Source of the DNA: Halomonas socia
GTDB lineage: Bacteria; Pseudomonadota; Gammaproteobacteria; Pseudomonadales; Halomonadaceae
Reading direction: 5' to 3'
Assembly (NCBI RefSeq): GCF_010977575.1
Contig: NZ_CP048812.1
Coordinates: 2,356,001-2,420,000, forward strand
DNA: 64,000 bases
Shown: one piece after another, positions 43,733 to 53,330 of the stretch
How positions within the stretch are numbered: the first letter of the stretch is position 1
Layout: each line of letters opens with the position of its first letter
Notes under the pieces: model-generated
The model's database searches: none
What the model was told of the DNA's origin: nothing
The model's input: the letters and a program-made list of their open reading frames with translations, nothing else
Position numbers and translations under genes: made by a program

Positions 43733-45012
43733 CACTGCCCTTCATGATAATTGGCTTGCTGGGGCTGATCCTGATGGGGCTACCCATCGCCGTGGCGCTG
43801 GCGATCGTGGCGACGGTGGCCATCGTCGCCTATCAGGGCCTCGACATGCTGCCCAACATCGGGCTGACCATGTTCGAGGGGGCCAGCAGTTTCCCGCTGT
43901 TGGCGATTCCGATGTTCGTGCTGGCCGGGGCCATCATGAACACTGGCGGCATCTCCAAGCGCCTGATCGCATTTGCTTCAGCTCTGTTCGGCTTTATCCG
44001 CGGCGGGCTGGCGATGATCAATGTCGGCGTCTCGCTGTTCTTTGCCGAGATTTCCGGCTCCGCCGTGGCAGACGTGGCCGCCACCGGTTCGGTACTGATT
44101 CCGGCGATGAAGAAGCGCGGCTATCCGAGCTCCTTTGCAGCGGCGGTAACGTCGTCTTCGGCGTCGCTGGCGATCATCATTCCGCCCTCGATTCCGATGA
44201 TCCTCTACGGGGTGATGTCAGGGGCGTCCATCGTCCAACTGTTCGTGGCCGGTATCGTGCCCGGCCTGCTCGGGGCCGGCGGCCTGGCGGCGCTGTGCTA
44301 CTACTATGCGCGCAAATACGATTGGCCGGTGGAAGAAGTCTTCCAGTTCAAGCGGGTCAAGCAGACCGCCAAGGAGGCCAGCTGGGCGCTGACCCTGCCG
44401 ATCATCATCCTCGGCTCGATCTTCGGCGGTTTCGTGACGGCCACCGAGGGCGCGGGGTTGGCGGTGGCGGCGGCGATCTTCATCAGTGCCGTAATCTATC
44501 GTGAGCTGGACATGCGCACCCTCTACAAGGCGATCATCGATGGCGGCCAGCAGACTGCGGTGGTGATGCTGCTGGTGGCGGCGTCAGCGCTGATCGGGGT
44601 GTTCCTGACCGAAATGCGCATGCCGCAGCAGTTGGCCCAGGCAGTGCTCGGGCTGACCGATAACAAGTACGCCATCCTGATGATGCTGAACGTCTTCTTC
44701 CTGTTGATCGGGCTGTTCCTGCACTCGGCGGCGGCGATCATCCTGGTGGTGCCCATCGTCATGCCGCTGGTCGGCGCGGCAGGCATCGATCCGGTGCACT
44801 TCGGCCTTGTGGTATGCCTCAACCTGGCGATCGGCCAGCAGACCCCGCCGGTGGCCAGCGTGCTGATCACCGCCTGCTCGATCGCCAAGTGTGATGTCTG
44901 GTCGGTGACGCGCGCCAACCTGGGCTTTATCAGCGTCCTGCTGGTGGTGCTGCTGATGGTCACCTATATCCCGGCGATTCCCATGGCGCTGGTCGAGTTC
45001 TTCTATCGCTAA
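43729..45012 (+). CDS. dctM: TRAP transporter large permease, DctM family
   Basis: The 427-residue protein has about 12 helices with AIPMFVLAGAIMNTGGI, FFAEISGSAVADVAATGSVLIPAM and IIPPSIPMILYGVMSGASI, and in the second half GLVVCLNLAIGQQTPPVASVL. It uses the sodium gradient to import the ligand that DctP delivers. Confidence 0.93.
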   Translation: MTLPFMIIGLLGLILMGLPIAVALAIVATVAIVAYQGLDMLPNIGLTMFEGASSFPLLAIPMFVLAGAIMNTGGISKRLIAFASALFGFIRGGLAMINVGVSLFFAEISGSAVADVAATGSVLIPAMKKRGYPSSFAAAVTSSSASLAIIIPPSIPMILYGVMSGASIVQLFVAGIVPGLLGAGGLAALCYYYARKYDWPVEEVFQFKRVKQTAKEASWALTLPIIILGSIFGGFVTATEGAGLAVAAAIFISAVIYRELDMRTLYKAIIDGGQQTAVVMLLVAASALIGVFLTEMRMPQQLAQAVLGLTDNKYAILMMLNVFFLLIGLFLHSAAAIILVVPIVMPLVGAAGIDPVHFGLVVCLNLAIGQQTPPVASVLITACSIAKCDVWSVTRANLGFISVLLVVLLMVTYIPAIPMALVEFFYR

Positions 45013-45078
45013 GCCCGTATCGCTAAGCCAACGCCCCCCTCCCGGCCGGGTCGCGCCGGGAGGGGCATGGAGAAGCAT

Positions 45079-45864
45079 ATGAACGAAGAGAGTCTGCTGT
45101 TCGAGGTGCGCGACGGCGTGGCCTGGCTGGGATTCAATCGCCCACAAAGCCGCAATGCCATGACCTGGGAGATGTACGACGCCCTGGAGTCCTACTGCGA
45201 TCAACTGGCAAAGGATAAGCAGGTACACGCGGTGGTGCTGCATGGCGTCGGCGGAGAGGCCTTCGTGGCGGGCACCGATATCACCCAGTTCAGCCACTTC
45301 TCGAAGCCAGAGGATGCGATTGACTATGAGCGGCGTATCGATCGCGTGGTCGGCAAGCTGGAGACCCTCAATAAACCCACCATCGCGCTGATCGAGGGGG
45401 CCTGCGTGGGCGGCGGCGCAGCCCTGGCCATGGTCTGCGATTTTCGCTACTGCACGCCAAGCCTCAAGTTCGGTGTGCCTATCGCCAAGACCCTGGGCAA
45501 CTGCCTGTCGATCACCAACGTTTCACGGCTGATCGACATGATAGGCATCGCGCGGACCAAGGAGGCACTGATGCTAGGCAAGCTGTTCAGCGCCGAGGAG
45601 GCCAGCCAGGCCGGCCTGGTCAATGCGGTGGTCGAGGCCGATCAGATCCATGCTCGGGTGGCCGAGGTGGCCGCCCAGTTCGCTCGGCGTGCGCCGCTCA
45701 CCGTGCAGGCCAGCAAGGCGCTGGTGGGGCGAGTTCAGGAACAGCGGCGTGCCGCCCGTGACGCCAGCGATGATTGGGTGATCACCTGCTACATGAGCGA
45801 CGATTTCAAGGCGGCGGTCAACAAGTTCGTCAACAAGACGCCGTTCGAGTGGACGGGTCACTAA
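45079..45864 (+). CDS. Enoyl-CoA hydratase/isomerase family protein
   Basis: The 261-residue crotonase-fold protein has GFNRPQSRNAMTWEM, the oxyanion-hole segment AFVAGTDITQF, and GACVGGGAALAMVCDFRYC where one catalytic acid usually sits. The second canonical glutamate position is occupied by a non-standard segment (FGVPIAKTLGNCLS), so the reaction may differ from simple hydration. Two in-frame starts, 45067 and 45079, are both preceded by GGAG-like sites. It is coupled to a CoA-transferase gene, so it acts on the CoA ester made by that enzyme. Confidence 0.83.
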   Translation: MNEESLLFEVRDGVAWLGFNRPQSRNAMTWEMYDALESYCDQLAKDKQVHAVVLHGVGGEAFVAGTDITQFSHFSKPEDAIDYERRIDRVVGKLETLNKPTIALIEGACVGGGAALAMVCDFRYCTPSLKFGVPIAKTLGNCLSITNVSRLIDMIGIARTKEALMLGKLFSAEEASQAGLVNAVVEADQIHARVAEVAAQFARRAPLTVQASKALVGRVQEQRRAARDASDDWVITCYMSDDFKAAVNKFVNKTPFEWTGH

Positions 45865-45884
45865 TGACAAGCGAGGTGGAGCCG

Positions 45885-47075
45885 ATGCTTCCCTTAGATA
45901 ATCTGAAAGTGCTGGATATCTCGCAGATCATGGCCGGTCCCTACTGCACCATGGTGCTGGCCGATATGGGCGCCGAGGTGATCAAGGTCGAGAAGACCAA
46001 CGGCGGCGATGACAGCCGCCAGATGGGGCCCTACGTCAACGACGAATCGACCTGCTTCTCGCAGATCAACCGCAACAAGAAGAGTATCGCGCTGAATCTC
46101 AAGGATGCGCGTGCCAGGGAGATCTTCTATCGGCTGGCCGAAGATGCCGACGTGATCGTCGAGAACTACCGCACCGGGGTCACCAAGTCGCTGCAGATCG
46201 ACTACGACACCATCAAGGCGATCAACCCGGGAATCGTCTACTGCTCGATTTCCGGCTATGGCCAGACCGGTCCCTATAGCCACCGCGGTGGGTTCGATCT
46301 GGTGGCCCAGGGCATGAGCGGTCTGATGTCGATGACCGGTGAGAAGGGCAAGCGCCCGCTCAAGACTGGCATCGCCGTCTATGACATCGGCGCGGGGATC
46401 ACCGCGGTCTATTCGATCCTCGCCGCGCATATTCACAAGATGACCACCGGCGAGGGCCAGCATATCGATATCGCCATCACCGAGTGCGGTTTGCCGTGGT
46501 TCGCCTGGGAAGCCGCGGCCTATTTCGCCGAGGGCAAGGTACCCGAGCCTACCGGCTGGCGTCATCGGGTGTCCGCCCCGTATCAGGCGATCAAGGCCCG
46601 CGACGGCTATCTGATGCTGGGCTGCGCCAACCAGCGGACCTGGGAGCGCTTGTGTGGCGATGTGCTGGGGCGCGAGGACCTGATGGCCGACCCACGTTTT
46701 CTTACCAACCATGACCGCGGCCAGCACGTCGAGACCCTCGAGACGCTGCTCGAGGAGATCATGGCCGACCAGGACGCCGACCACTGGCTGGCGCTGTGCG
46801 ACAAGGCCGGGGTCCCGGCGGGGCCGATCAACGATTTTGGCCAGGCGATGCAGGATGAGCACTACCTGGCGCGAGGCATGGTCGAGGAGATGGAGCATCC
46901 GGTGATCGGCAAGATGAAGACCATCGGCTTTCCCAGCAAATTTTCGCGCACCCCGTCACAGATTCGCTCAGCGGCGCCGCTGTTTGGTCAGCATACCGAT
47001 GAGGTACTGACGTCGCTCCTGGGGGTCTCGCCTGACGAACTGGCGACGCTGCGCGCCGAGGGATGCGTCAAGTAG
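45885..47075 (+). CDS. CaiB/BaiF-family (family III) CoA transferase
   Basis: The protein has about 396 residues with VLDISQIMAGPYCTMVLADM, NRNKKSIALNL, and the catalytic Asp in GGFDLVAQGMSGLMSMTG. An alternative start at 45864 overlaps the hydratase stop (TAATG). It would activate the imported acid as a CoA ester using succinyl-CoA or acetyl-CoA, and sits with the hydratase between transporter and aminotransferase genes. Confidence 0.88.
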   Translation: MLPLDNLKVLDISQIMAGPYCTMVLADMGAEVIKVEKTNGGDDSRQMGPYVNDESTCFSQINRNKKSIALNLKDARAREIFYRLAEDADVIVENYRTGVTKSLQIDYDTIKAINPGIVYCSISGYGQTGPYSHRGGFDLVAQGMSGLMSMTGEKGKRPLKTGIAVYDIGAGITAVYSILAAHIHKMTTGEGQHIDIAITECGLPWFAWEAAAYFAEGKVPEPTGWRHRVSAPYQAIKARDGYLMLGCANQRTWERLCGDVLGREDLMADPRFLTNHDRGQHVETLETLLEEIMADQDADHWLALCDKAGVPAGPINDFGQAMQDEHYLARGMVEEMEHPVIGKMKTIGFPSKFSRTPSQIRSAAPLFGQHTDEVLTSLLGVSPDELATLRAEGCVK

Positions 47076-47140
47076 TGGTTTTTTAGCTCGGTAAATTGCA
47101 TTCATTATCAAAAGTACAACCGATTCGTGGAGACAAGACC

Positions 47141-48349
47141 ATGCTCAAGCTCGACTTCCATCCCTCTGGCCGGCACTACCTGCAGATCCCGGGGCCCTCG
47201 CCGGTACCGGATCGTATCCTGCGCGCCATGAGCCTGCCGACCATCGACCATCGCGGCCCCGAGTTCGGGGCGCTGGGTCGCGAGCTGCTGTCCAAGATTC
47301 AGAAGATCTTCAAGACCCAGAGCCCGGTGATCATCTACCCGGCATCGGGTACCGGTGCCTGGGAAGCGGCGCTGGCCAACACCATGTCGCCGGGAGATCG
47401 GGTGCTGATGTTCGAGACCGGTCACTTCGCCACGCTGTGGCAGAAGATGGCGCGTCGCCTCGATCTCGAGCCTGAGTTCATCGGCCTGCCGGGCTATGAG
47501 GGCTGGCGCCACGGGGTGCAGGCCGACATGATCGAGGCTCGGCTCAAGGAGGATAGCAGCCACGACATCAAGGCAGTCTGCGTGGTCCACAACGAGACCT
47601 CTACCGGTGTGACCAGCGACATCGCCGCGGTGCGGCGCGCCATCGACGCCGCCGGCCACCCGGCGCTGCTGATCGTGGATACCATCTCGGGGCTGGCCAG
47701 TGCCGACTTCCGTCACGACGAGTGGGGTGTCGACGTCACCGTGTCGGGCTCCCAGAAAGGCCTGATGCTGCCGCCGGGTATCAGCTTCAACGCGCTCTCC
47801 GACAAGGCCATCGAGGTCAGCAAGACGGCCAAGCTGCCCAAGAGCTTCTGGGCCTGGGACGAGATCCTCGAGGCCAACCAGAACGGCTACTGGCCCTACA
47901 CGCCGAGTACCAACCTGCTGTACGGGCTCAACGAAGCGCTGGATATGCTGTTGGATGAAGGCCTGGAGAATGTTCTTGCGCGCCACCAGCGCTGGGCGGC
48001 AGGAGTGCGTACCGCCGTCGAGGCTTGGGGACTCGAGGTGCAGTGTCAGGACCCTGCGGTCTACTCGCCGGTGCTGACCGGGGTAGTGGTGCCGGACAAC
48101 ATCGATGCCGACGACGTGCGCAAGATCATCTATGAGCGCTTCGATCTTTCGTTGGGCACCGGGCTTGGCAAGGCCAAGAGCAAGATGTTCCGCATTGGCC
48201 ATCTGGGCGACTGCAACGACCTGACGCTGATTGCCACCCTGGGGGGCTGCGAGGCCGGCATGAAGCTGGCCGGCATCTCGCTCAAGGGCAGCGGTGTGGT
48301 CGCAGCACTCGACTACTTCGCTGCCAATCCGCTCAACCGCGCCGTTTGA
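47141..48349 (+). CDS. Class V aminotransferase, serine-glyoxylate / alanine-glyoxylate type
   Basis: The 402-residue PLP enzyme has LQIPGPSPVPDRILRAM, YPASGTGAWEAALANTMSPG, VHNETSTGVTSDI and the PLP lysine in VSGSQKGLMLPPG. This fits glyoxylate aminotransferases (SgaA, AGXT, BhcA group). It could use glyoxylate made by glycolate oxidase encoded nearby, or transaminate the oxo acid made by the next gene. The amino donor cannot be read from sequence. Confidence 0.86.
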   Translation: MLKLDFHPSGRHYLQIPGPSPVPDRILRAMSLPTIDHRGPEFGALGRELLSKIQKIFKTQSPVIIYPASGTGAWEAALANTMSPGDRVLMFETGHFATLWQKMARRLDLEPEFIGLPGYEGWRHGVQADMIEARLKEDSSHDIKAVCVVHNETSTGVTSDIAAVRRAIDAAGHPALLIVDTISGLASADFRHDEWGVDVTVSGSQKGLMLPPGISFNALSDKAIEVSKTAKLPKSFWAWDEILEANQNGYWPYTPSTNLLYGLNEALDMLLDEGLENVLARHQRWAAGVRTAVEAWGLEVQCQDPAVYSPVLTGVVVPDNIDADDVRKIIYERFDLSLGTGLGKAKSKMFRIGHLGDCNDLTLIATLGGCEAGMKLAGISLKGSGVVAALDYFAANPLNRAV

Positions 48350-48375
48350 CCCGGGTGAATGACTGAGGAGGGCGC

Positions 48376-51300
48376 ATGACGTCCCTGACCGATAAGACGC
48401 AATCCCGCGATGCCAAGGTCAAGCCGGTGACCGAACTGGCGGCACGGCTATCCCGCGAGCTGCAAGGCGAGGTGCTGTTCGACCAGGCCTCACGGGGGCG
48501 CTATTCGACCGATGCATCGATCTATCAGGTGACCCCGGTGGGGGTGGTGATTCCCCGTCACCAGGCGGACCTGGGGCTAGCGCTGGATATCGCGCGCGAC
48601 GCCAGGGTGCCGGTACTGGCTCGCGGTGCTGGTACCAGCCAGTGTGGCCAGACGGTGGGCGAGGCGCTGGTGATCGACACCACGCGCTATCTCAACGGGG
48701 TGGTCGAATTCGACGCCGAAGCGCGCACGGTAGTGGTCGAGCCCGGCATCGTGCTCGACCACCTCAATGCCTGGCTCAAGCCTCACGGGCTGTGGTATCC
48801 GGTGGATGTATCGACCAGTGCCCAGTGCACCATCGGCGGCATGACCGGCAACAACTCCTGCGGCTCGCGGTCGATTCGTTACGGCAACATGGTCCACAAC
48901 GTGCTCGGCGTCGAGGCGCGCCTGGCGGATGGCAGCGAGGTGAATTTCGGCTACGTCGACCGCCTGGCCGAGGGCTCGGCGGAGCAGCGCCTCGCCGAAC
49001 AGGTCAGGGCCATTGCCGAACGCGTCGGCCCGGAGATTCGTGAGCACTTCCCCAAGGTGCTGCGCCGGGTCGGCGGGTACAACCTCGACCTGTTCGACTG
49101 TCAGAACCCCAAGCCCTACGACCCCGGCGGACGCGTCAACCTGGCGCATCTGCTGGTCGGTTCGGAAGGTACCCTGGGGATCAGCCGGCGCATTACCCTG
49201 CGGCTCTCGCCGCTGCCCCAGCACAAGGTGCTGGGGGTGGTGAATTTCCCCACCTTCTATCAGGCGATGGATTTCACCCAGCATATCGTCAAGCTCGACC
49301 CCACCGCGGTGGAGCTGGTCGATCGCACCATGATCGACCTGTCGCTGGAGAACCCCGCTTTCCGGCCGGTGATCGAGAAGGCGCTGATTGGCCAGCCCGA
49401 GGCGATTCTGCTGGTGGAGTTCGCCGGCCAGGACGAGGCCTCCCAGCGCCAGGCGCTGGCCGGACTCAACCAACTGATGGGCGACCTGGGACTGCCCGGC
49501 TGCGTGGTCGACATGCCCGAGGCCGGCGAACAGAAGGCGCTGTGGAACGTGCGCAAGGCGGGGCTCAACATCATGATGAGCATGAAGGGCGACGGCAAGC
49601 CGGTCTCCTTCATCGAGGACTGTGCGGTGCCCCTCGAACATCTCGCCGAATACACCGACAAGCTTACCGAGGTCTTCCATCGCTACGGCACCGAGGGCAC
49701 CTGGTACGCCCACGCCAGCGTTGGCACCTTGCACGTGAGGCCGATTCTCGACATGCGTCGCGATGGCGCCGAGAAGATGCGCGAGATCGCCGAGCAGGCG
49801 TCGGCCCTGGTGCGCGAGTACAAGGGCGCCTACTCCGGCGAGCACGGCGACGGGCTGTGTCGCGGCGAGTGGGTGGCCTGGCAGTTCGGGTCCACCGTCA
49901 ACGACGCCTTTCGCGAGATCAAGCAGCTGTTCGATCCCGACAACCGGTTCAATCCGGGCAAGATCGTCGATACGCCGAAGATGGACGATGCCCGCTACTT
50001 CCGCTTTGCCAAGGACTATCAGGCGATTCCGCTGACCCCGGTATTCGACTGGTCGGCCTGGAACGTCAAGCGCGACCCACTCAGCGGCGAGCAGACGTCA
50101 CCGGGCTCGGGGGGCGATGCCACTCATGGCTTGGCCATGGCGGTGGAGATGTGCAACAACAACGGCCACTGCCGCAAGTTCGATGCCGGCACCATGTGCC
50201 CCAGCTTTCGCATCACCAGAGATGAGCAGCATCTTACCCGCGGGCGTGCCAACACACTGCGCCTGGTGCTGTCCGGCCAGCTCGGCGACCAGGGCCTGGC
50301 CAGCGACGACGTCAAGGAGGCGCTGGATCTCTGCGTGTCGTGCAAGGGTTGCAAGCGCGACTGCCCGACCGGTGTCGACATGGCCAAGTTCAAGATCGAG
50401 GCGCGTACCGCGCGGGCCCGCGTCAGGGGGCTTTCCCTGCGCGACCGCATGATCGGCGAGATGCCGCGCTACGCCCCTTGGGCCAGCCGGCTTGCCGGGC
50501 TGGTCAACGGCGTCGAGCGCGTGCCGTTCCTGGCGCGGCGCATCAAGCAGGCGCTGGGTTTGGCCGCGCAGCGCGGACTGCCGGTATTTGACGGCAACTT
50601 CCTGGCCAGCGCCGAGGCGCCCAGCGGCATCGCCGCGGGTGCGCGGGAGGTGCTGTTATTCGTCGACACCTTCAACAACTATATGGAAGGCGACAACGCC
50701 AGGGCCGCCAAGCGCGTGCTGGAAGCGGCCGGCTATTGGGTGCATCTCAACGTCATGCCGGGCCAGCGGCCGCTATGCTGTGGGCGTACCTACCTGTCAT
50801 CGGGGCAATTCGACAAGGCCAAGGCCGAGGCCAGGCGTACCCTGGACCAACTGTTGCCCTACGTGAAACGCGGTGTGGCGATCGTCGGCCTCGAACCGTC
50901 GTGCCTGCTCTCCATGCGTGACGAGTTCCTGCAGTACGGGTTCGGCGAAGAGGCTCGGGCACTGTCCGAGGCGGCCTACCTGTTCGAGGAGTTCCTGGTC
51001 GAGGTCCAGGCCGCCGAGCAGCTGGCGCTCAAGCCGCTGCCCCACAAGCGCGCCATGCTACACGGTCACTGCCACCAGAAGGCCTTCGACGCGCTGCGCC
51101 CGGTACAGCAGGTGCTGGCGTGGATACCCGAGCTCGAGGTCGAGACCATCGAGTCGTCCTGCTGTGGCATGGCGGGCAGCTTCGGCTATGAGGCGGAGCA
51201 CTACGACGCCTCGCTGCAGATGGCCGAGCTATCGCTGCTGCCGGCGATCCGCGAGGCGCACGCCGATGCGGTGCTGGTCGCCGATGGCACCAGCTGCCGC

Positions 51301-51378
51301 CATCAGATCAAGGACGGCAGTGGTCGCGAGGCGATCCACGTGGCGCGTCTCTTGGAGCAGGCGTTGGCCGTCGAGTGA
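48376..51378 (+). CDS. FAD- and Fe-S-binding 2-hydroxyacid dehydrogenase (YdiJ-like, 1000 residues)
   Basis: Residues about 60-270 form the FAD (PCMH) domain (LARGAGTSQCGQTVG, CTIGGMTGNNSCGSRSIRYGN, LLVGSEGTLGISRRI). Residues about 300-550 form FAD-oxidase C (YSGEHGDGLCRGEW). A ferredoxin-like part follows with CNNNGHCRK then CVSCKGCKRDCPTGVDMAK, and C-terminal CCG domains end with SSCCGMAGSFGYE. This architecture oxidises D-2-hydroxy acids (D-lactate, D-2-hydroxyglutarate) at the membrane. GAGGAG precedes the ATG. Last gene of the TRAP operon. Confidence 0.9.
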   Translation: MTSLTDKTQSRDAKVKPVTELAARLSRELQGEVLFDQASRGRYSTDASIYQVTPVGVVIPRHQADLGLALDIARDARVPVLARGAGTSQCGQTVGEALVIDTTRYLNGVVEFDAEARTVVVEPGIVLDHLNAWLKPHGLWYPVDVSTSAQCTIGGMTGNNSCGSRSIRYGNMVHNVLGVEARLADGSEVNFGYVDRLAEGSAEQRLAEQVRAIAERVGPEIREHFPKVLRRVGGYNLDLFDCQNPKPYDPGGRVNLAHLLVGSEGTLGISRRITLRLSPLPQHKVLGVVNFPTFYQAMDFTQHIVKLDPTAVELVDRTMIDLSLENPAFRPVIEKALIGQPEAILLVEFAGQDEASQRQALAGLNQLMGDLGLPGCVVDMPEAGEQKALWNVRKAGLNIMMSMKGDGKPVSFIEDCAVPLEHLAEYTDKLTEVFHRYGTEGTWYAHASVGTLHVRPILDMRRDGAEKMREIAEQASALVREYKGAYSGEHGDGLCRGEWVAWQFGSTVNDAFREIKQLFDPDNRFNPGKIVDTPKMDDARYFRFAKDYQAIPLTPVFDWSAWNVKRDPLSGEQTSPGSGGDATHGLAMAVEMCNNNGHCRKFDAGTMCPSFRITRDEQHLTRGRANTLRLVLSGQLGDQGLASDDVKEALDLCVSCKGCKRDCPTGVDMAKFKIEARTARARVRGLSLRDRMIGEMPRYAPWASRLAGLVNGVERVPFLARRIKQALGLAAQRGLPVFDGNFLASAEAPSGIAAGAREVLLFVDTFNNYMEGDNARAAKRVLEAAGYWVHLNVMPGQRPLCCGRTYLSSGQFDKAKAEARRTLDQLLPYVKRGVAIVGLEPSCLLSMRDEFLQYGFGEEARALSEAAYLFEEFLVEVQAAEQLALKPLPHKRAMLHGHCHQKAFDALRPVQQVLAWIPELEVETIESSCCGMAGSFGYEAEHYDASLQMAELSLLPAIREAHADAVLVADGTSCRHQIKDGSGREAIHVARLLEQALAVE

Positions 51379-51410
51379 GCGCGGTCATTGATGCCGTTGC
51401 ATAAATGCAC

Positions 51411-51442
51411 GAATACGCCGCACACCGACATGCGGCGTATTC
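51411..51442. terminator. Bidirectional terminator hairpin between convergent operons
   Basis: GAATACGCCGCA (51411-51422) pairs perfectly with TGCGGCGTATTC (51431-51442), loop CACCGACA, in the gap between the FAD/Fe-S dehydrogenase gene and the amidohydrolase gene, which face each other. Confidence 0.7.
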
Positions 51443-51470
51443 CAGGTACGAGGTAAGCAACCTGTCAGGG

Positions 51471-52385
51471 TCAATCGGTGTTGATTGGCATGCGATAGTA
51501 GGTAACGGCGTTGTCGTGAAACAGCCTGCGTCGATCCGTTTCGCTTAAATCTGCGGTGATGGTCATAAAGCCACTGAAGATGGTGTCGAACGTTGCTACC
51601 AGGCTGTCGACGGGGAAGTTGCTGGCGAACATGCAACGCTCAATGCCAAAGGCTTCTAGCGTATCTAGTACAACGCCCCGGTTAGTGTCGGCTGTCCAGG
51701 CGTGTCCAGGCAGACCGATGCCTGAAATCTTCACTGCGACATTGGGCTGTGCTGCGACGCGATGCATAGCCTTACGCCAAGCGTCGAGCCCCTCCTTGCT
51801 TCTATCTGCCGGTAGACCCGTGTGGTTGATGATGATTTGGGTTTCCGGGAAGTCGGCGGCGAGCTCGGCCGCTTCCTCGAAGTGCCACCATGGGGTCTGA
51901 AGATCGAAGGAGAGCCCATGCTCCGCGAGTTGTGCGTAGCCACGGCGCCAGGCTGGATCGCCCATGGAGCCAGGTGCACCTGATGTCGCTTCAGTGGCTG
52001 AGGGGGCTGCAGCGGGCTTGTGGCGAATACCACGCACGCGAGGGAAAGCGCTGTGCCCTGCCAATACCTCAGCGACATCGGGATGATCCAGGCGCGCTTG
52101 GGCCACAGTCACGGTGGGAAGCCCTTCGTGATCGGCGAGTGCATGTACCCAACGGGTCTCCTGTACTGGCATTGCGGGGTCCCACTCCGTCTCGATGAAG
52201 ACCGACCCGGCCACCCGATAATTCCCCGTATCGCGCCGGTAATCCTCGGGCAAGTAGTTGCGCCGGATGGCGCTGTAATCGCCATAGCGAAACGGAATCA
52301 TCGGCTCGTCACAGAGCCACGGAAGGTAGTTGCGCTCCAGATCCCAGAAGTGCTGGTGCGCATCGATGATGGAAAGTGACGTCAT
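51471..52385 (-). CDS. Amidohydrolase-2 family protein, sugar lactonase-like
   Basis: The 304-residue protein begins SIIDAHQHFWDLERNYLPWL, the metal-binding HxH motif of the family, and has IIINHTGLPAD, VKISGIGLPG and CMFASNFPVDSL toward the C-terminus. Related enzymes open sugar lactones such as L-fuconolactone or L-rhamnonolactone, or 2-pyrone-4,6-dicarboxylate. With L-fuconate dehydratase in the same strand run, a sugar lactonase is favoured. Its start overlaps the upstream dehydrogenase stop by four bases. Confidence 0.82.
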   Translation of the reverse strand: MTSLSIIDAHQHFWDLERNYLPWLCDEPMIPFRYGDYSAIRRNYLPEDYRRDTGNYRVAGSVFIETEWDPAMPVQETRWVHALADHEGLPTVTVAQARLDHPDVAEVLAGHSAFPRVRGIRHKPAAAPSATEATSGAPGSMGDPAWRRGYAQLAEHGLSFDLQTPWWHFEEAAELAADFPETQIIINHTGLPADRSKEGLDAWRKAMHRVAAQPNVAVKISGIGLPGHAWTADTNRGVVLDTLEAFGIERCMFASNFPVDSLVATFDTIFSGFMTITADLSETDRRRLFHDNAVTYYRMPINTD

Positions 52386-53278
52386 GACGAGCTCTCCGGC
52401 GTGACACCTTCCAGAAGCGATACGATGGCGGCACCATCCAGCTCTCCCTTGCCCTGGGAAACCAGCATGCTGTAGAGGGAGTTGGCGGTACCCGCCATGG
52501 GCATGGAAACATTCAAGGCATTGGCGGCGTCCTGCAGCATATGCAGGTCCTTGAGAATCTGCCGGGCGTAGCCACGCGGTTCGAAGTCGCTATCTATCAT
52601 GCGTGGTAGAAGGTCATTGAGCAGGTTGCTGCCAGCATAGCCTGAGGATAGCGCCTCGGGTATCTTGCTGACATCGATGCCGAAACGGTTGCCGAGGTTA
52701 CAGGCTTCGGCGATCACGCAGTAGTTGGAGAGCACCAGTGCCTGGTTGATCAGCTTGGTGGCCTGTCCGGCCCCGACCTCGCCCATTCGCGTGAATTGCC
52801 CAAGGGTGGCCATCAGCGGTTGGATGGCCTCGATGGCGGCCAGGTCGCCACCGGCCATGATGGCCAGGCGTCCCTCGGCGGCGGCACCGGGTCCACCGGA
52901 TACCGGGGCGTCGACGAATTGCATGCCGCTACGCTCCAGCAGAGTCTGCGCCAGGCGCTTGGTGGTCTCGAGCTCTGTCGTGGAGTGGTCGACCACGATC
53001 TTGCCCTGGCCCTGGGTCACCTCGGCGATGCCACCCTCACCGAGGATGACCGCCTCCACGGCAGTCGTGGAGATCACGCACAGCTGGATGATATCGGCAC
53101 GCTCGGCGACCTTGGCCGGCGACTCGGCAATCTCGACGCCGTTGGCCCTGGCGGCCTGGCAACAAGCGTCGTCGATGTCGTAGCCGATGACGGAATAGCC
53201 ACTTTCGACGAGACGTGAAGTAAACCCGGCGCCCATCTTGCCGAGGCCGATGAAACCGATAGTTGGCTTGCGTGTCAT
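52382..53278 (-). CDS. Beta-hydroxyacid dehydrogenase (3-hydroxyisobutyrate dehydrogenase family)
   Basis: The 298-residue enzyme has the NAD motif GFIGLGKMGAGFTSRLVESG, the substrate loop VDAPVSGGPGAAAEGRLAIM and the catalytic Lys in GQATKLINQAL. The family includes tartronate semialdehyde reductase, 3-hydroxyisobutyrate and L-threonate dehydrogenases. In this cluster an aldonate or semialdehyde substrate is plausible. It lies between dctM and the amidohydrolase gene. Confidence 0.87.
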   Translation of the reverse strand: MTRKPTIGFIGLGKMGAGFTSRLVESGYSVIGYDIDDACCQAARANGVEIAESPAKVAERADIIQLCVISTTAVEAVILGEGGIAEVTQGQGKIVVDHSTTELETTKRLAQTLLERSGMQFVDAPVSGGPGAAAEGRLAIMAGGDLAAIEAIQPLMATLGQFTRMGEVGAGQATKLINQALVLSNYCVIAEACNLGNRFGIDVSKIPEALSSGYAGSNLLNDLLPRMIDSDFEPRGYARQILKDLHMLQDAANALNVSMPMAGTANSLYSMLVSQGKGELDGAAIVSLLEGVTPESSS

Positions 53279-53330
53279 TTTACTACTCCTTCATTCCAGT
53301 GCAGTCAGTCATTGCTTGAGGCTCTGCGAC

